A stretch of 64,000 bases of DNA from Patella vulgata (GCF_932274485.2 NC_065879.2:90825459-90889458), one strand, 5' to 3'; counted from the first letter of the stretch, positions 23,571-34,944 are shown. Numbers and translations: made by a program. Notes: generated from the letters alone by a model not told the origin.

Positions 23571-24006
23571 TTGTATACTTATGATTTTCATTTCTGGTAT
23601 TTTAATATATATACATAAAATTTGGTGATGATAGTTTTTAATAGATATTTACTTTGATATTTGTTTTTATTTATGTATATATATAATTATTGTGATAAAC
23701 CTTTAGTTTGTCTCGTTTAAATCACCATATGTTTGGCGCAATATAGCCCGGTTGGTGCTGACGTGCCACAAAACCATATTTCATTCATTCATTCATTCAT
23801 GTCTAGTATGGCGCGGTCCGCGTTGACGTGTCATCCAGCACCATTTTATTCAGGGGGGCGGCTCAGTGAGTATTGTTAAGTTCGTAAATATGATATAAAT
23901 ATGATATAAATAGAGACTTGGAATCCATCCTAGCCAGATGAGGCACATTAAATGATCAATCTTGCTGTGGTTGATGCAAGTGGCTAAAATTAAATGTTTT
24001 TGAAAC
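21187..24006 (+). repeat. Left arm of a large inverted repeat
   Basis: This 2820-bp arm pairs with 25113-27876. It holds the 3' part of LINE copy B, its 3' target duplication, and 196 bp of flanking DNA. See the right arm for the differences. Confidence 0.93.
22567..22859 (+). mobile_element. piggyBac fragment inside LINE copy B
   Basis: The right end reads CCGGTTAAGGG followed by TTAA (22856-22859), a piggyBac-like end next to its canonical target. Just inside it is TTGACGTCATGACGTCAAAA, with two CRE-like TGACGTCA palindromes and a third TGACGTC nearby. The left part encodes an acidic stretch (VEILMNYSDSDYNDDTDFEG) resembling the N-terminus of piggyBac transposases. The left end is missing, and the fragment replaces roughly 0.5 kb of LINE sequence. 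A second copy lies at about 26230-26515 in the right arm of the inverted repeat. Confidence 0.55.
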
Positions 24007-24492
24007 AGGCGTTACGATCTTACGTGCATGTGTAAGTACCATTCGACAAGCCAACCCCCGCCTTTTAAGAATGGAGTAATGTCTGATTTTGTTTTAGTGA
24101 AAATTTGATTTCGTGCAGCTTTATTATCAAAAATACCAGTAAAATATTACGACAGTCAATTCTGCAGCACACAAAGGACCGGGCTAAGCTGTAAGGTGTT
24201 ATGAGAAGACGAATGGACTTGTATGGACAACAAAGGTCCAATATTTTGTGGAACCCTTGCGGTAAAAAAAAACACACTCACCAATGTCGAAAATCGTGCT
24301 GAATGAGACACCGGGGATAAGGGAGTCTGGGAATAAATTTTTGAATTTGATTTTTACAAAGATATATTCATTCATTTTTCGAAGACAAATATCTTGTGGT
24401 GAAAGACACCAAAATACAATCTTGTACAATATATTTCCCCCACAGTATGACAGAATAAACTATTAATAAATAGAAAACTCTCTGAGAGAGAG

Positions 24493-24675
24493 CGAGGGAG
24501 AGACACACACAAACTAGGTCGTTTCGGGACTAACATATGGTTTAATTTTATTTCAGTAATTCGCTGGTGCGTAGGGGTCTTTAGCAGTGGGAGGAAACCT
24601 GATGACCCGGAGAAAACCCACCAGGTTGGACAGGCGACCCTACTCCTCGTCACGTACAAGCAGGGAATCGAAACC
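24493..24675 (-). repeat. SINE family 1 fragment (minus)
   Basis: Body and tail of the SINE (AACTAGGTCGTTTCGGGACT, then CGTAGGGGTCTTTAGCAGTG) up to the B-box region GGAATCGAAACC. The head is missing, and the copy stops where an oppositely oriented piece begins. Confidence 0.85.
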
Positions 24676-24784
24676 GGTTCCCCCACTGCTAAAGACCCCT
24701 ACGCGCAAGCGAATTATAAAAATAAAATTAAACTATATGTTAGTACCGAAATGACCTAGTATGTGTCTAGTAGACGTTAAACCC

Positions 24785-24821
<37 letters not shown>

Positions 24822-24830
24822 GCATGCCCC
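24676..24830 (+). repeat. SINE family 1 fragment (plus)
   Basis: It starts in the body (CCCACTGCTAAAGACCCC) and runs to the GACGTTAAACCCC end and a long (CT)n tail (24783-24818). Together with the preceding piece it forms a small inverted pair within the loop of the large palindrome. Confidence 0.85.
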
Positions 24831-25112
24831 ATAACTAAAATGGCAGTTGGTGAAATCTAATGTTTCCAGGACATCCGTCGCGATTCCGGATGACAATAAC
24901 CGGATTTTGACTGAGGCTATCACGAAGCCGAGAGTCATTAGCATATAACGATACAGTAGATTGCGATCTTGATTGAGACTTCTTATACAGATGGTCTAGA
25001 ATAGGAAAGCATCCGTCTCCTAACTAATTAGTGCATAACTAATTGGGTAGTTTAGGTCTGGTATCTAGACGCGTGTGCCGTGTTGTTTATTCACGTTTAC
25101 TATGTGTATACG

Positions 25113-27876
25113 GTTTCAAAAACATTTAATTTTAGCCACTTGCATCAACCACAGCAAGATTGATCATTTAATGTGCCTCATCTGGCTAGGATGGATTCCA
25201 AGTCTCTATTTATATCATATTTATATCATATTTACGAACTTAACAATACTCACTGAGCCGCCCCCCTGAATAAAATGGTGCTGGATGACACGTCAACGCG
25301 GACCGCGCCATACTAGACATGAATGAATGAAATATGGTTTTGTGGCACGTCAGCACCAACCGGGCTATATTGCGCCAAACATATGGTGATTTAGACGAGA
25401 CAAACTAAAGGTTTATCACAATAATTATATATATACATAAATAAAAACAAATATCAAAGTAAATATCTATTAAAAACTATCATCACCAAATGTTATGTAT
25501 ATATATTAAAATACCAGAAATGAAAATCATAAGTATACAATTAAAATTTTCTATAAAAATTGGTCTCTTTTAAAAAGTCTAGTATTTTACCATATAGACC
25601 CGGTTGGGCAAACATTTTATGTAAAGAGAGGCAACGGTAATGATTTAATCTAATGTCCTTAAAACACTTGCACTCAATCAAAATGTGCTTAACCGTCAAA
25701 GGTACTTGGCAGTGTTCACATTCCGGTTGAGGCTCTCGCTTTAAGATGAAAATATGTGTTAAAAATGTATGACCTATACGAGAGCGACACAAAACAGTTT
25801 CATCACTGCTGTTGGTTCTATAGGAGTTGGGCCAATCCCCAAGGAGAGGCCTAATGTGATGAAGTTTGTTAAAATCCTTATATGGAATTAAAAAGGGTGA
25901 TTGGGGAAGATCTAAAGCAGTGTTGGCAGTAAAATCTGCTTAATCATTCCCCCTTATATCAACGTTTTTGCTATTAAACTCGTAAGATAGTAGCAGACAA
26001 TAAATATCTGCTACTAATGGGTGTTCAAGCTGTTTATTGTTAATTGCTTGAAGCGAGGACAGAGAATCGGTAAAGATGACGTACTGTATGTAGTAGATGC
26101 GATGATTGAATGAACTCCAGAGCTCGGAGAATGGTATGGAGTTCAGCTGTAAAGATTGAAGCAGCAGGTGCAGATTGAAGCTACCCGACCACCATCCTTT
26201 GAACCATCTGTGTAAATAGGGGGATAATCACCATACTTAGACCTTATCTCTTTAACCCTTAACCGGTCGACGTCATTTTGACGTCATGACGTCAAGTGGT
26301 CAGGCTAAATAAAAGCTGACGTGAAATATTTTGTATGCCTATTTCAATCGACTACTGCCGAATAATTATAAGTGATAGATTCTTGACACCAATAAAAAAT
26401 TTGAAGGGGATAAGTTGATCTATAATTTGCAAATAATTCTAAATTCTTTTCGTCAGAAATATTGCCTTCAAAATCGGTGTCATCGTTATAATCCGAGTCA
26501 GAATAATTCATAAGAATTTCAACCACTTCGAGCGTCTTTAACGTTCTCCGGTCAATATTTGATAACACGCTCAATATGTTGAGGGCTTTCAGACATTTCT
26601 TTTTTAGGTTTTTAATATGGGGGATAAATGATATTTTTTTTTATCAAATATCAGCCCCAGAAATTTGGTTTCATCCACGATTGGAAGGCGATTGCCATAC
26701 AAGAACAATTCTGGATCAGGATTCAAACCTCGTTTCGAAAAACGAAATCCATTTTCGGTTGCCCATTGTTGAAGTGAATTCAAGCAAATCTGAAAGTCAT
26801 CAACATAGAGAGCGCCATTTGTACCTGGTTAACACTGGATAGTGTTAATTTTAATTGCAAACAATGTTGGAGATAAAATACTTCCCTGGGGAACCCCCAT
26901 TTCCTGGGGAAATGGGTCAGAGAATATTGATCTCAGTCGTACCTTAAATAACTTATCTTCCAGGAAATTTTTAATCAAGATAGGAAAGCGACCTCGTAGG
27001 TCGAGGTTATGGAGCTCGCGCATGATACCATGTTTCCACGTGGTATCATATGCTTTCTCCAGATCAAAAAATATTGCAACTAAATGTTGCTTCTGGATGA
27101 AGGCGTCCCTGACGAACGTTTCAAATCGAACGAGATGATCGAGAGTGCTCCTTTGGGACCGAAATCCACATTGGAGGTCAGTAATAAGGTTGTTAGACTC
27201 GAGGTACCAAACAAGCCTTCGATTGATCAATCTCTTCATGGTTTTGCAAATACAGCTAGTTAAAGCGATAGAACGATAGTTGTTAGGATTCGTATGATCT
27301 TTACCCGGTTTAGGGATGGGAATTATTGTAGCTTCATGCCACGAAGGGGGGAAAGTTCCCATCAAGCCAAACCCGAGAGTTGGAAAAGGTAAATGTTTTA
27401 GAATTTAGTAGTGAATTTCATCTGGACCAGTAGCTGTATCATTGTAACATTCATCATCGCGGGACTTGAAATTAAATCGCCTTTTCTCCTGTTGATGTTT
27501 AATGCCCCCAAAGGCATCAGATGAGAAATTGAATGATGAATTGAATGAAAAACTACTGGCCAGTGAATTAGCAATATCAGGAAATGTTGTTAAGGTGTTA
27601 TTATCAACATTGAGATGGTTAACTGATAATAACTACTTTTACCTTTAATCTTACGAATCCTATCCCATACCGATTTTGATCCTCGAGACATAACTTTGCC
27701 ATGAAGACTTCTTTGCTTGACGTATGACGCAATATTCTCCATGGAAGGATGGTTCTTTAATCGTCTCAGGATACGATGACGCTCTTTAAGAGCGGATTTG
27801 CAATCGTCATTATACCATGGTTTATTGAAACGTTTTGGTTCAGTCGTGGTCTTTGGAATCGCCTGCACGGCTACAT
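25113..27876 (-). repeat. Right arm of the large inverted repeat, carrying LINE unit C
   Basis: It is the reverse complement of 21187-24006 with few single-base differences. Two length differences account for the whole 56-bp gap between arms: a 48-bp deletion next to CAGAT in the RT region (near 26790) and eight fewer bases in the (TTCA)n LINE tail. The LINE part is 25319-27876, preceded by the duplicated target sequence CATACTAGAC (25309-25318). The outer end abuts the 5' part of LINE copy D. Confidence 0.93.
25541..27868 (-). pseudogene. LINE unit C, 3' part of ORF2
   Basis: It is a mirror copy of the ORF2 relic of copy B. It reads, from high to low coordinates: the linker before RT (ALKERHRILRRLKNHPSMENI), the RT (open at 27365-26829, with NYRSIALTSC, FFDLEKAYDTTW and MGVPQGSILSPTLF), the piggyBac fragment, the RNase H remnant and the C-terminal ECEHCQVPLTVKHILIEC block. 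It shares the stops of copy B and is not an independent insertion. Confidence 0.88.
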
Positions 27877-28066
27877 GTGCCTACTCTAAAGCAACGGCTT
27901 GGGTCAACTGGGTAGAGTAAAATTTTAAATCTTTACTTTGTCTAGGTATATCCCTGTCTGTCCTCGTAGGGCGCATGCGCTGGATATCCGCGCAGTAGCC
28001 TGCATGGATATTGCAACTATTTGGTGGTTGGAGAGCAGACAGGGATGAAACTTTTCAATTATTCAA

Positions 28067-29243
28067 ATGGCTTCTCAAACAAAGAAGACTCGTGCTACGA
28101 AACGTATGTCGACCGAGGATTTGGAACCATTACCAATAAAAACTTCCCGAACCTGGCCTAGATTTCTGGTCATACAAAGTACTAACGATATAAATCTTAG
28201 TAAAACATCTCCTTTTTTGATTGCTAAAGGTCTTGCTGGCTTAGCGGGTGAGCCCAAAAGCGTCAAGAAAATGAGAAATGGTACTTTGTTAGTGGAATGT
28301 GCTAAAGAATCGCATGCTACATCATTATTAAAATCAATAACTTTAGCCAACATTCCTATCAAGGTAGCACCGCATAACTCTCTTAATTCTTCAAGGGGTA
28401 CTATACGGTCTCAGGATTTAGAAGGCAGCTGTGAGGAAGAGATGCTTGAAAATCTCGCCTCACAAGGTGTTACCTACGTCAAATGTATTTCTATCAGACG
28501 TAATGGTATTATTATTCAAACAAACACCTATATCCTGACATTTGATAAACCAAATCTTCCTAGGATGATCAAAGCTGGTTTCCTTGCCATACCAGTTACC
28601 CCTTACATCCCAAATCCATTGCGTTGCTTTCATTGCCAACGTTTTGGACAGTACCTCTTGTCAGCTCGACCAGCACTGCATTAACTGCAAAGGGCCCCAT
28701 TTTGCTTATTCCAGAGAGTGCCCGATATGGAAGAAAGAAAAACAAGTTCAGCAGGTGAAAACAGAAAAAAATATACCATACCCCGAAGCAAGGAAGCTGG
28801 TTGAGGCTGCAACCCCATCATTTGCAATGTCTTTTGCAAGTGTAGTCAAGCCGAAAACCGCTTCAATTGCTTGTCAAACACCTGCTGAATTTCCAGCTGA
28901 GACAGAGGATTCCTCGTCACAACAAAAACCACCGATTCCACCTAAACCTATAATTAATATTCCCAGCTCCCAGGCTGTTAGTAAGACTAGGGAGCCTATG
29001 ATAGAGGAGAGTGTGCCCCCCACTCCTCAACCAAATGGTGGAAATCCACCCAAAAATAACAAAAACAAGGAACGTCCTGATAAAGACGTTCCTCAAAAAT
29101 TAACTCCCTTCCGTAGTAGGAAGGGTGACGAGGATCCTGTTGGAACCTATAACAGGTTCGGGATACAGGACAATCTTATGGATATTGTTGTTGGAGTACA
29201 TGACCCCAAACAGCATCCTAGAAGTCCTGTTAAACCTCCTTGA
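28067..29243 (+). pseudogene. LINE copy D, ORF1 (gag-like)
   Basis: The N-terminal 205 residues are open (28067-28684), including an RRM-like region with SLNSSRGTIRSQDLEGS and SIRRNGIIIQTNTYILTF, and the first zinc-knuckle start CFHCQRFGQY. A deletion of roughly 85 bases then removes most of the first and second CCHC knuckles and shifts the frame. The remainder is open to 29243 (CINCKGPHFAYSRECPIWKK, then a Pro- and Ser-rich tail). ORF1 proteins of such LINEs bind the element RNA. The stop (TGA) is followed by AAATGG, the ORF2 start. Confidence 0.85.
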
Positions 29244-29245
29244 AA

Positions 29246-32200
29246 ATGGCTAATTCCATAATTCAATGGAATTGTCGTGGTCTTAAACCAAATTTTAATG
29301 AAGTTCAAATCTTAATACAAAAATTTAATCCCTTAGCTATTTGTTTACAAGAAACTTTTTTAAAGAATTCAGATGTCTTATCACTCAGACATTTTGTTGC
29401 CTATCTTGATTTTGCTAGCGATGATGGTAGAGCACACGGTGGTGTTTCAATTTTCCTTAATGGAAATATTCCTCAGAGTAAAGTCGCCCTCGACTCGCCT
29501 TTACAGGCAGTTGCAGTTAGGGTGACTCTACATATTCCTATTACAATATGCTCTGTATATTTACCACCAAGTTTGCATCTGAACCCCAGAGATCTTGATG
29601 ACCTTGTTGCACAACTTCCTCTCCCGTTTATCATAACAGGAGATTTTAATGGTCATCATTCACTCTGGGGTAGTCCAGATGATAACAACAGAGGTAAACA
29701 AATAGCGGACTTCATTAACATTAATAATTTGTGTTTATTAAATGATGACTCGCCTACTTATCTACATCCTGCCACAGCTTCTTTTCTTCCCTTGATCTAA
29801 CCATTTCCTCCCCGGTCCTGTTTCAGGATTTTTCATGGAGAGTAAATGCAGATCTGTGTGTGTGGCAGTGACCACTTTCCGATATTGATAGAAAATAATG
29901 GACCCTCTCCAGTTGAAAGGCCGCAGAGGTGGAAGTTGCATAAGGCCGGTTGGGCTCTTTTTGAATCTTTGTGTCTCTTCTCTTTTGATGCAAAAGAGAT
30001 AGAAGATGCAGATGAGCCCATGGCCTTATTCATTTCAATTCTTCAAGATGTAGCTGAGCAGGCGATTCCAAAGACCACGACTGAGCCCAAACGTTTCAAT
30101 AAACCATGGTATGATAACGATTGCAAATCCGCTCTGAAGGAACGTGATCGTATTTTAAGACGCCTAAAGAGAGAGAGAGAGATGGGGTTTAACGTCCACT
30201 CGACACAAACTAGGTCATTTCGGGACTAACATATGGTTTATTTTTATTTCAATAATTCGCTTGCGCGTAGGGGTCTTTAGCAGTGGGAGGAAACCGGAGG
30301 ACCCGGAGAAAACCCACGAGGTTGGACAGGCGACCCTACTCCTTGTCACGTACAACCGGGGATTCGAAACCACGCCAGTCGACTCAATGACAGACTTTAT
30401 GATACAGCGCGCGCACACTAACCATTCAGCCATCCACCCCCCCAGACGCCTAAAGAACCACCCTTCCATGGAGAATGTTGCAGCATACCAAATGGTCCGG
30501 GCGAAGGCAAAGAAGTCTTCATGGCAGGGCTATGTCTAAAGGATAAATTCCCGTACCACTTCCAAATCGGTATGGGATAGGATTCGTAGGATTAAAGGTA
30601 AAAGTAGTGCATTATCAGTTAACCATCTAAATGTTGATAATACCAGCTTAACAACATTTCCTGATATTGCTAATTCTCTGGCCAGTACTTTCTCATCCAA
30701 TTCATCATCCAATTTCTCCCCTGATGCCTTTAGAGGCATTAAACAACAACAGGAGAAAAGGCGACTTAATTTTAAGTCCCGCAATGATGAATGCTATAAT
30801 GATACCTTTTCCATTGCAGAGCTCCGGGATTCGCTAAAGCGAGCCCGGGACACTGCAACTGGTCCAGATGAAATTCACTACCAGATTTTAAAACACTTAC
30901 CTTTATCAACACTCTTAATTTTATTGCATCTCTTTAACCGGATTTGGGTTAATGGGACTTTCCCTCCTTCGTGGCATGAAGCCACAATAATTCCCATCCC
31001 TAAACCTGGTAAAGATCCTACGAATCCTACCAACTATCGCCCGATCGCTTTAACTATCTGCATTTGTAAGACCATGGAGAGATTGATCAATCGAAGGCTT
31101 GTTTGGTACCTTGAGTCCAACAACCTCATTACAGACCTCCAATGTGGATTTCGGTCCCAAAGGAGCACTCTTGATCATCTCGTTAGATTTGAAACGTTTG
31201 TCAGGGATGCTTTCATCCAGAAACAACATTTAGTTGCTATATTTTTTGATCTGGAGAAAGCTTATGATACCACATGGAAATATGGTATCATGCGCGATCT
31301 GCCTAACCTCGGTCTGCGTGGTCGCTTACCTATCTTCATTAAAAACTTCTTAGAAGATAGGTCGTTTAAGGTACGTTTGGGATCAATATTCTCTGACCCA
31401 TTTCCTCAGGAAATGGGAGTTTCTCAGGGAAGTATATTATCTCCCACACTTTTTTCTATTAAAATAAATACGATACCGACGTGCCTTAAACGCGGGGTCG
31501 ACGGCTCTCTTGGTGTTGATGACTTTCAGATGTGTTACGGATCGACAAGCATGCAGACAATCGAACGTCAGTTGCAGCGTTGTTTGAATTCTATTCAACG
31601 ATGGGCAACTGACAATGGATTTCGATTTTCGAAATCCAAGACTGTATGCACTTTTGTCAACGAAGAGGTTTACATCCTGATCCGGGGCTAACACTGGATG
31701 GAAGCCCCATTCCAGTTGTGGATGAAACAAAATTCTTGGGTTTGATATTTGATAAGAAATTATCATTTATTCCCCATATCAAAACCCTCAAGAAGAAATG
31801 TCTGAAAGCCCTCAACATATTGAGAGTCTTATCAAACACTGACTGGGGAGCAGACCGTAAGGTCTTGCTCAGATTATATCGAGCATTAATAAGATCCAAA
31901 CTCGACTATGGGTGTATTGTGTATGGGTCGGCGCGCGAGTCGTATCTCAAAGAGCTTGACACCATACACAACCAAGGACTTAGAATCAGTTTAGGAGCAT
32001 TTCGAACATCTCCAGTGCAGAGTTTATACGTCGAGGCGCACGAGCACTCATTGCACGATAGACGTGATAAACTTGCACTGCAGTATGCTACAAAAATTGC
32101 ATCTCTGCCTCATCATATTTCATTTAACACCATATTTAGACCCTATCATGAACATCTATATTTACTGAAGACTAATGTTATTCCATCATTCGGTATTCGC

Positions 32201-33177
32201 ATTCAACCCCTTTTGTCTCAGGCTGGTATCAGTCAAGACAGTATTGCGAATACCCCTTTCTTTGAGACACCACCATGGTCTATATCTCCTCCCAAGATCG
32301 ATCTCGATCTTACAAAAAACAAAAAGAGAGATACTAGTTCCTCGGTGTTTCAGTCTCTCTTCAGAGAGTTAAGGTCTAAATATGGTGATTACGCTCCAAT
32401 TTATACAGATGGTTCCAAAGATGGCGATCGGGTAGCTTCGGCTACTGTCACGCCATCTGAGACTATTTCTGTTCGTCTTCCTCCTGCTGCTTCCATATTT
32501 ACTGCTGAACTCCAGGCCATCGTTCAGGCTTTGGAGTTCATTAAATCCTCTTCATCTTTAAAACACATTATATTTACTGATTCTTTGTTCTCTTTACAAG
32601 CAATAAACAATAAGCAGCTTGTACACCCTTTAGTAGCAGACATTTATCGCCTGCTACTATCACACGAGTTTATCGGCAAGGACACCGTCCTTTGCTGGCT
32701 CCCCAGTCATGTTGATATTAGCTGCCAAGTCTGCTTTAGATCTTCCCATATCACAATTTCTTTTACCATTCACCGATTTTAAATTGTCCATTAACTGTTT
32801 TATATATGACCGCTGGCAACGGTCTTGGGATCTTGCAGACACAAATAAACTTCACCACATTAAGCCTCTCTTAGGAGACTGGCCCAACTCCTATAGAACT
32901 AACAGGAGAGATGAAGTTGTTTTGTGTCGCTCTCGCATTGGTCATACTTTTTTAACTCATATTTTGATTTTAAAGCGAGAGCCTCAACCAGAATGTGAGC
33001 ACTGTCATGTTCCTTTGACAGTTAAGCACATTTTGATTGAGTGCATGCAAGCATTTCAAGGATATTAGATCAAATTTTTACCGTTGTCAGTCACTACAGC
33101 ACATGTTTGCCCAACCGGGTTTATATGGTAAAGTGTTAGACTTTTTAAAGGAGACAGGTTTTTATAATAAATTTTAA
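29246..33177 (+). pseudogene. LINE copy D, ORF2 (endonuclease-RT-RNase H)
   Basis: The APE-type endonuclease is well preserved at 29246-29800: IIQWNCRGLKPN, ICLQETFLK, DGRAHGGVSIF, VYLPPSLH, ITGDFNGHHSLWG. The RT is best at 30924-31691 (PKPGKDPTNPTNYRPIALT, TLDHLVRFETFV, FFDLEKAYDTTW, MGVSQGSILSPTLF), but the catalytic box reads GVDDFQ where copy G has YVDDFQ. RNase H follows at 32380-32720 (IYTDGSKDGDRVAS, ELQAIVQALEFI, FTDSLFSLQA, WLPSHVDI), and the C-terminal ECEHCHVPLTVKHILIEC block is at 32990-33045. RNase H after RT places it in the I group rather than Jockey, L1 or CR1. It is broken by a stop near 29800, the SINE and several frameshifts. Confidence 0.88.
30171..30443 (-). repeat. SINE family 1 inside ORF2 of LINE copy D
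   Basis: A full-length minus-strand copy flanked by a perfect 13-bp target duplication, AGACGCCTAAAGA, at 30158-30170 and 30444-30456. The duplicated word is LINE coding sequence (ILRRLKN), so the SINE is younger than the LINE copy. Confidence 0.96.
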
Positions 33178-33179
33178 TT

Positions 33180-33204
33180 GTATATATATATATATATATA
33201 TATA
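33180..33204. repeat. (TA)n microsatellite after the LINE stop
   Basis: A run of TA just after the ORF2 stop. A similar run follows the ORF2 stop of copy G at 60667-60687. Confidence 0.9.
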
Positions 33205-33313
33205 TTTCATTTTTGTATTTAATATTTATATGCATAAAAGTTGTATTTTATTTTTAATTTTATTAACTGTGATATTGTTTTTATTTATGCATATAATGTT
33301 TTTCTGTGATATA

Positions 33314-34844
33314 TACTATTCAAAAAAAGTAGGGGATATTTGATTTTTAAGTGTTATTGAAGTCACCTAATGAAACTGACGAAGAAACAAATGACAAAAT
33401 GAAATGAAGTTCACATTCATCGATTTATTCCAAATGATCGTTAGACTAAGTAAGGCACAGACTGACCATTATAAGGGTAAACTGATACCCGGGGTCAAAC
33501 AGCAAAGTTACCACAGCATCACAACCAAGTCAGTAACGGGTAAATCCTCCTCTGTTTGCCAAACAAGCATTGATCCGACGTGGCATACTCCTAATGAGAC
33601 GTCTAAGGTCATTTTGGTCCAGATTGTCCCATTCCTGTTGCAACGCAGCAGCAAGTTCTTGGACATTGGCAGGACGTTGTTGACGTTGACGTAAGCTCTG
33701 TCCAAGCATGTCCCAGACATGCTCGATGGGGGAGAGGTCGGGACTCAGTGCTGGCCAAGGTAATGTGGTGATGTTCTGTTGTTGGAGGTAACCTGTAACG
33801 ATCCTGGCCCTGTGACATCTTGCGTTGTCATCCTGGAAGATGAAACGGCGGCCATGACGTCGTGCGAACGGCACAACATGGACTGCCAAGATGTTGTCCC
33901 GGTAGTACTGGCCTGTAACACGCCCTGCAACAACATGTAAAGCCGTTCTTCCAGCAACAGTGATGCCTCCCCACACCATAACAGAACCACCCCCAAATCG
34001 ATCATGTCTGATGACGTTAACGTCTTGGAAGCGCTCGTTTCGACGACGCCACACCCTCCTACGTCTGTCCAAAAAATCAACAGTGAACCTTGACTCATCT
34101 GAAAACATCACATTGCTCCAGCGTCGATTATCCCAGTGTTGACGATCCCTACACCAACGACGTCTTGCCTGAATGTGATGATCTCTCAAACAAGGGATCA
34201 CGCGAGGACGTCGGGCGCGAAGGTGACCCCTATGCAGTCGATTCCGAATCGTCTGGCCACTCACTCTCACACCAGTGTCTGTTTGAAGACGAGCGCTGAT
34301 CTGATTTGCTGTGATGACACGATTTCTCAAGGCCAAGGTACGGATAAATCGATCCTGGGCTTGAGTTGTCGCCCTTGGTCGACCTGAGCGTTGTCTGTCC
34401 TGTACAGATTGTGTATCACGGTATCTGGACCATAGCCTGCTTATGACAGACTGAGAAACATTCATCGTCCGCGCCACAACCGCCTGTGTTGTGCCGATCT
34501 GTAGCATGCCAAGAGCACGTAACCTTTCATTTTGGGTAAGCCGACGCATATCAAAATTTGTTTTCTGGTCACTAAAACAATTAAACTGATGTTTCCACCC
34601 TGGAATTCAATGCCACAATGACTGTAACATTCAAAGTCAGAGTCGTGCAAATCTTGGGTTGGACCCCCATGATGATCCCAAGCATCACCTGCATTCCATG
34701 CGGTTGCTATTGGTTCGTTTGGGCGTCACATGTAACTGGAAATGTTTCTTCTGTTAGGTTCTATAGTGACTTTTTTCGTAGTCATTTGCATATTTTAGTA
34801 TTATGCCCCCAAAATCAAATATCCCCTACTTTTTTTGAATAGTA
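33314..34844 (-). mobile_element. Tc1-like DNA transposon, copy 2, nested in LINE copy D
   Basis: It is 1531 bp, the same length as copy 1, with matching terminal inverted repeats and TA target duplications at 33312-33313 and 34845-34846. It lies in the 3' untranslated part of LINE copy D, whose last 90 bases resume at 34847. It carries an intact transposase frame. Confidence 0.96.
33530..34549 (-). CDS. Tc1-like transposase (DD34E), copy 2
   Basis: An intact 339-residue frame almost identical to that of copy 1. Catalytic Asp151, Asp241 and Glu276 and the GGGSVMVWGGI box are retained. Differences seen: Thr for Lys at 46 and Gln for Pro at 53, both near the AT-hook-like region; Gly for Glu at 200; and Ser for Arg and Gln for His in the last 70 residues. 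None touches a catalytic residue. The antisense strand carries several open frames of 60-96 residues that are shadows of this gene. Confidence 0.95.
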   Translation of the reverse strand: MRRLTQNERLRALGMLQIGTTQAVVARTMNVSQSVISRLWSRYRDTQSVQDRQRSGRPRATTQAQDRFIRTLALRNRVITANQISARLQTDTGVRVSGQTIRNRLHRGHLRARRPRVIPCLRDHHIQARRRWCRDRQHWDNRRWSNVMFSDESRFTVDFLDRRRRVWRRRNERFQDVNVIRHDRFGGGSVMVWGGITVAGRTALHVVAGRVTGQYYRDNILAVHVVPFARRHGRRFIFQDDNARCHRARIVTGYLQQQNITTLPWPALSPDLSPIEHVWDMLGQSLRQRQQRPANVQELAAALQQEWDNLDQNDLRRLIRSMPRRINACLANRGGFTRY

Positions 34845-34944
34845 TAGTTTAGCCTGTCTTGTAATTTTCACCATATGTTTGGCGCAATATAGCCCGGTTG
34901 GAGCTGACGTGCCATAAAACCACATTTCATTTTATTTCCGTCTT

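Larger units (their letters stand above)
19181..23800 (+). mobile_element. I-group LINE, copy B (complete ends, coding decayed)
   Basis: It is flanked by a 10-bp target duplication, GTCTAGTATG, at 19171-19180 and 23801-23810. The 5' untranslated part (GGGGTGTAGGGGGTGATAAG onwards) is the same as in copies E and G, and the 3' end carries CACCATATGTTTGGCGCAAT and a (TTCA)n tail. At 4620 bp it is about 0.65 kb shorter than copies E and G because of internal deletions. The 3' half is duplicated in inverted orientation at 25113-27876. Confidence 0.92.
24007..25112. other. Loop of the large inverted repeat
   Basis: A unique 1106-bp spacer between the two arms. It contains two SINE pieces in opposite orientation (24493-24830). 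Otherwise it holds AT-rich DNA without a recognisable gene; the short minus-strand frames at 24065-24429 show no domain. Confidence 0.7.
27877..34936 (+). mobile_element. I-group LINE, copy D (5' truncated, with nested SINE and Tc1)
   Basis: It begins in the 5' untranslated part (CAACGGCTTGGGTCAACTGG) immediately after the inverted-repeat arm. It contains both ORFs in broken form and ends beyond the nested Tc1 with CACCATATGTTTGGCGCAAT and a TTTCATTTT end. A SINE (30171-30443) and Tc1 copy 2 (33314-34844) inserted later. The protein sequence is clearly diverged from copies B, E and G, so it represents another lineage or an older insertion. I could not find a target duplication. Confidence 0.88.

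Noticed and set aside
25319-27876. Independent minus-strand LINE insertion
   Set aside because: It shares the flank, the target duplication, the piggyBac fragment and the breaks of copy B, so it is a duplicated segment.
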